A DNA stretch of 64,000 bases, taken from the NCBI RefSeq assembly GCF_029983815.1, contig NZ_JASBYU010000008.1, positions 1 to 64,000 of the forward strand, written 5' to 3'. The translations under genes and the position numbers were made by a program. This DNA is from Lagierella sp. (GTDB taxonomy: Bacteria > Bacillota > Clostridia > Tissierellales > Peptoniphilaceae). Positions within the stretch are counted from its first letter, which is position 1, and every line of letters starts with the position of its first letter. The notes under the pieces are model-generated. The model worked only from the letters and a program-made list of their open reading frames with translations. It was not told where the DNA came from and did not search any database. Below are positions 63,275-64,000 of the stretch, in pieces.

Positions 63275-63361
63275 GCAGAGATGGTGGAATTGGTATACAC
63301 GCTATCTTGAGGGGGTAGTGGGAATTTTCTCGTGAGGGTTCGAATCCCTTTCTCTGCACCA
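63275..63361 (+). tRNA. tRNA-Leu (GAG)
   Basis: The acceptor stem GCAGAGA/TCTCTGC, the anticodon loop TTGAGGG (anticodon GAG), a long variable arm, the GGGTTCGAATCCC T-arm and an encoded CCA are all present. The long variable arm and GAG mean leucine. Confidence 0.96.
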
Positions 63362-63445
63362 ATTACCTACAAAGTGGTCGTTTTTAAAATGCAGTTCTAT
63401 TTGGTTCTTGAAAGGTAATTACAAAAGTGGTAAATAATAGGATTT

Positions 63446-63488
63446 GACGTTTTTCATATTGAAAGATATATGTAAAACGTCTTTTTTT
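63446..63488 (+). terminator. Terminator after tRNA-Leu
   Basis: GACGTTTT at 63446-63453 pairs with AAAACGTC at 63474-63481, with an inner CATAT/ATATG, followed by seven T residues. Confidence 0.9.
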
Positions 63489-63695
63489 GTAAATCGACAT
63501 AATTAGAATATTAGGAATTAAAAAAGTCGGATAATAATGCAAGAGAAAGTAAAAGCTAAAAAGAAACTTATATTGATTTTTACCAAAGGCTTGAATTAAT
63601 TTTTTATTTAAAACAATAGAAGAGGACAAAGGCAGGCGTAGTTCTTGTCAAAAAAGTTAAAAATTTTTAAGTTTTTTAGGTTTAGTATTGTAAAT

Positions 63696-63729
63696 GGGGA
63701 TTAAAGTTTGAATTAATCCCCGTTTTTTT
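63696..63729 (+). terminator. Second terminator before the last gene
   Basis: GGGGATTAA at 63696-63704 pairs perfectly with TTAATCCCC at 63713-63721, followed by a T run. It is 240 bases from the last terminator, so a short unidentified transcript may lie between. Confidence 0.85.
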
Positions 63730-63752
63730 GTAAAATTTATTTGAGTAAACTA

Positions 63753-63761
63753 TGTTATAAT
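63753..63761 (+). promoter_or_regulatory. Extended -10 promoter of the last gene
   Basis: TGTTATAAT is an extended -10 element. The start near 63768 leaves a leader of about 140 bases containing an imperfect hairpin (AATCAGGT with ACTTGATT, about 63842-63881). Confidence 0.45.
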
Positions 63762-63908
63762 AATTTACACGAGAGAAATAAAAATTTTGACAAGGGATAG
63801 CTAAATAGTTAAGAAGATGTCAAATTTTACTTTCTTTAGAATCAATCAGGTGTGAAACTTAAGGTTTTGAATACTTGATTATGAAAATAGATGAAAGGTA
63901 GGGGTGTT

Positions 63909-64000
63909 ATGAGTAAGATTGAGTTGACCTTTAAGGGTGGAACTCATATGCATGATTTTAAGGAATTGACTAACAAATGTGAAATAAAAAATGGTCCTAC
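63909..64000 (+). CDS. Start of an unidentified gene (cut by window end)
   Basis: The first 30 or so residues (MSKIELTFKGGTHMHDFKEL...) are in an open frame after AGGGGTG. Too little is present to name a family. Confidence 0.5.
   Translation, partial: MSKIELTFKGGTHMHDFKELTNKCEIKNGP

Larger units (their letters stand above)
63362..63752 (+). other. Intergenic region after tRNA-Leu
   Basis: Apart from the two terminators listed separately I see no supported gene; the minus-strand frame at 63384-63629 has no ribosome binding site and an AT-driven composition. Confidence 0.5.

Noticed and set aside
63384..63629. An 81-residue minus-strand frame after tRNA-Leu
   Set aside because: It has no ribosome binding site, crosses a terminator and looks like AT-rich noise.

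Overview
The window comes from a low-GC, anaerobic Gram-positive bacterium of the Clostridia/Tissierellia type. Signs of this are AT-rich intergenic DNA, strong GGAGG ribosome binding sites, many TTG starts, rubrerythrin, a clostridial-type heterodimeric GlgC/GlgD pair, a SAM-I riboswitch in front of metK, and the family make-up (YacL, CarD, PadR/DUF1700, YtxH, UMF1). The genus cannot be fixed from the sequence alone. I see no insertion sequence, CRISPR array or intact prophage.

Region by region. 0-8.8 kb: nicotinate phosphoribosyltransferase (minus strand), copper export (copA-copZ), CarD regulator plus PIN/TRAM membrane protein, the MEP isoprenoid genes ispD-ispF, and SAM-riboswitch-controlled metK. 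8.9-12.3 kb: a PadR-type envelope-sensing locus in which a DUF1700-DUF4097 fusion gene stands beside a PadR-DUF1700-DUF4097 operon with the same domains split. 12.4-15 kb (minus strand): UMF1 transporter and a type I phosphodiesterase. 15-20.3 kb: mreB, rubrerythrin, an HPr paralogue, a DUF2812-like protein, a macrodomain protein and a two-domain polyphosphate:AMP phosphotransferase. 20.7-29.1 kb: membrane phosphoglycerol-transferase-like protein, aspartase with a divergent LysR regulator, FdhD, and a heterodimeric ABC exporter. 29.3-31 kb: beta-CASP nuclease.

31.3-43.5 kb is one tight eight-gene glycogen operon: glgB-glgC-glgD-glgA, a phosphorylase-family protein, pullulanase, an unrecognised protein and phosphoglucomutase. 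The phosphorylase-family protein is full length but has Met where the PLP-binding lysine should be, and its other active-site motifs are eroded. It looks like a conserved pseudoenzyme, and it is the most interesting thing in the window.

43.7-64 kb: xpt, an FHA-SEDS-transpeptidase cell-wall module, nadK, a 6S RNA, YtxH/DUF948 proteins, a lipid kinase, a CcpA-like regulator with ptsH and ptsI, a degenerate APH-fold protein, carbamate kinase, catalase, tmRNA (minus strand), polA-coaE-transglycosylase, tRNA-Leu(GAG) and the start of one further gene.

Several promoters carry palindromes at or around the -10 box that could be operators. Coordinates of starts were moved from the longest open frame to the codon with a proper ribosome binding site where the two differed.
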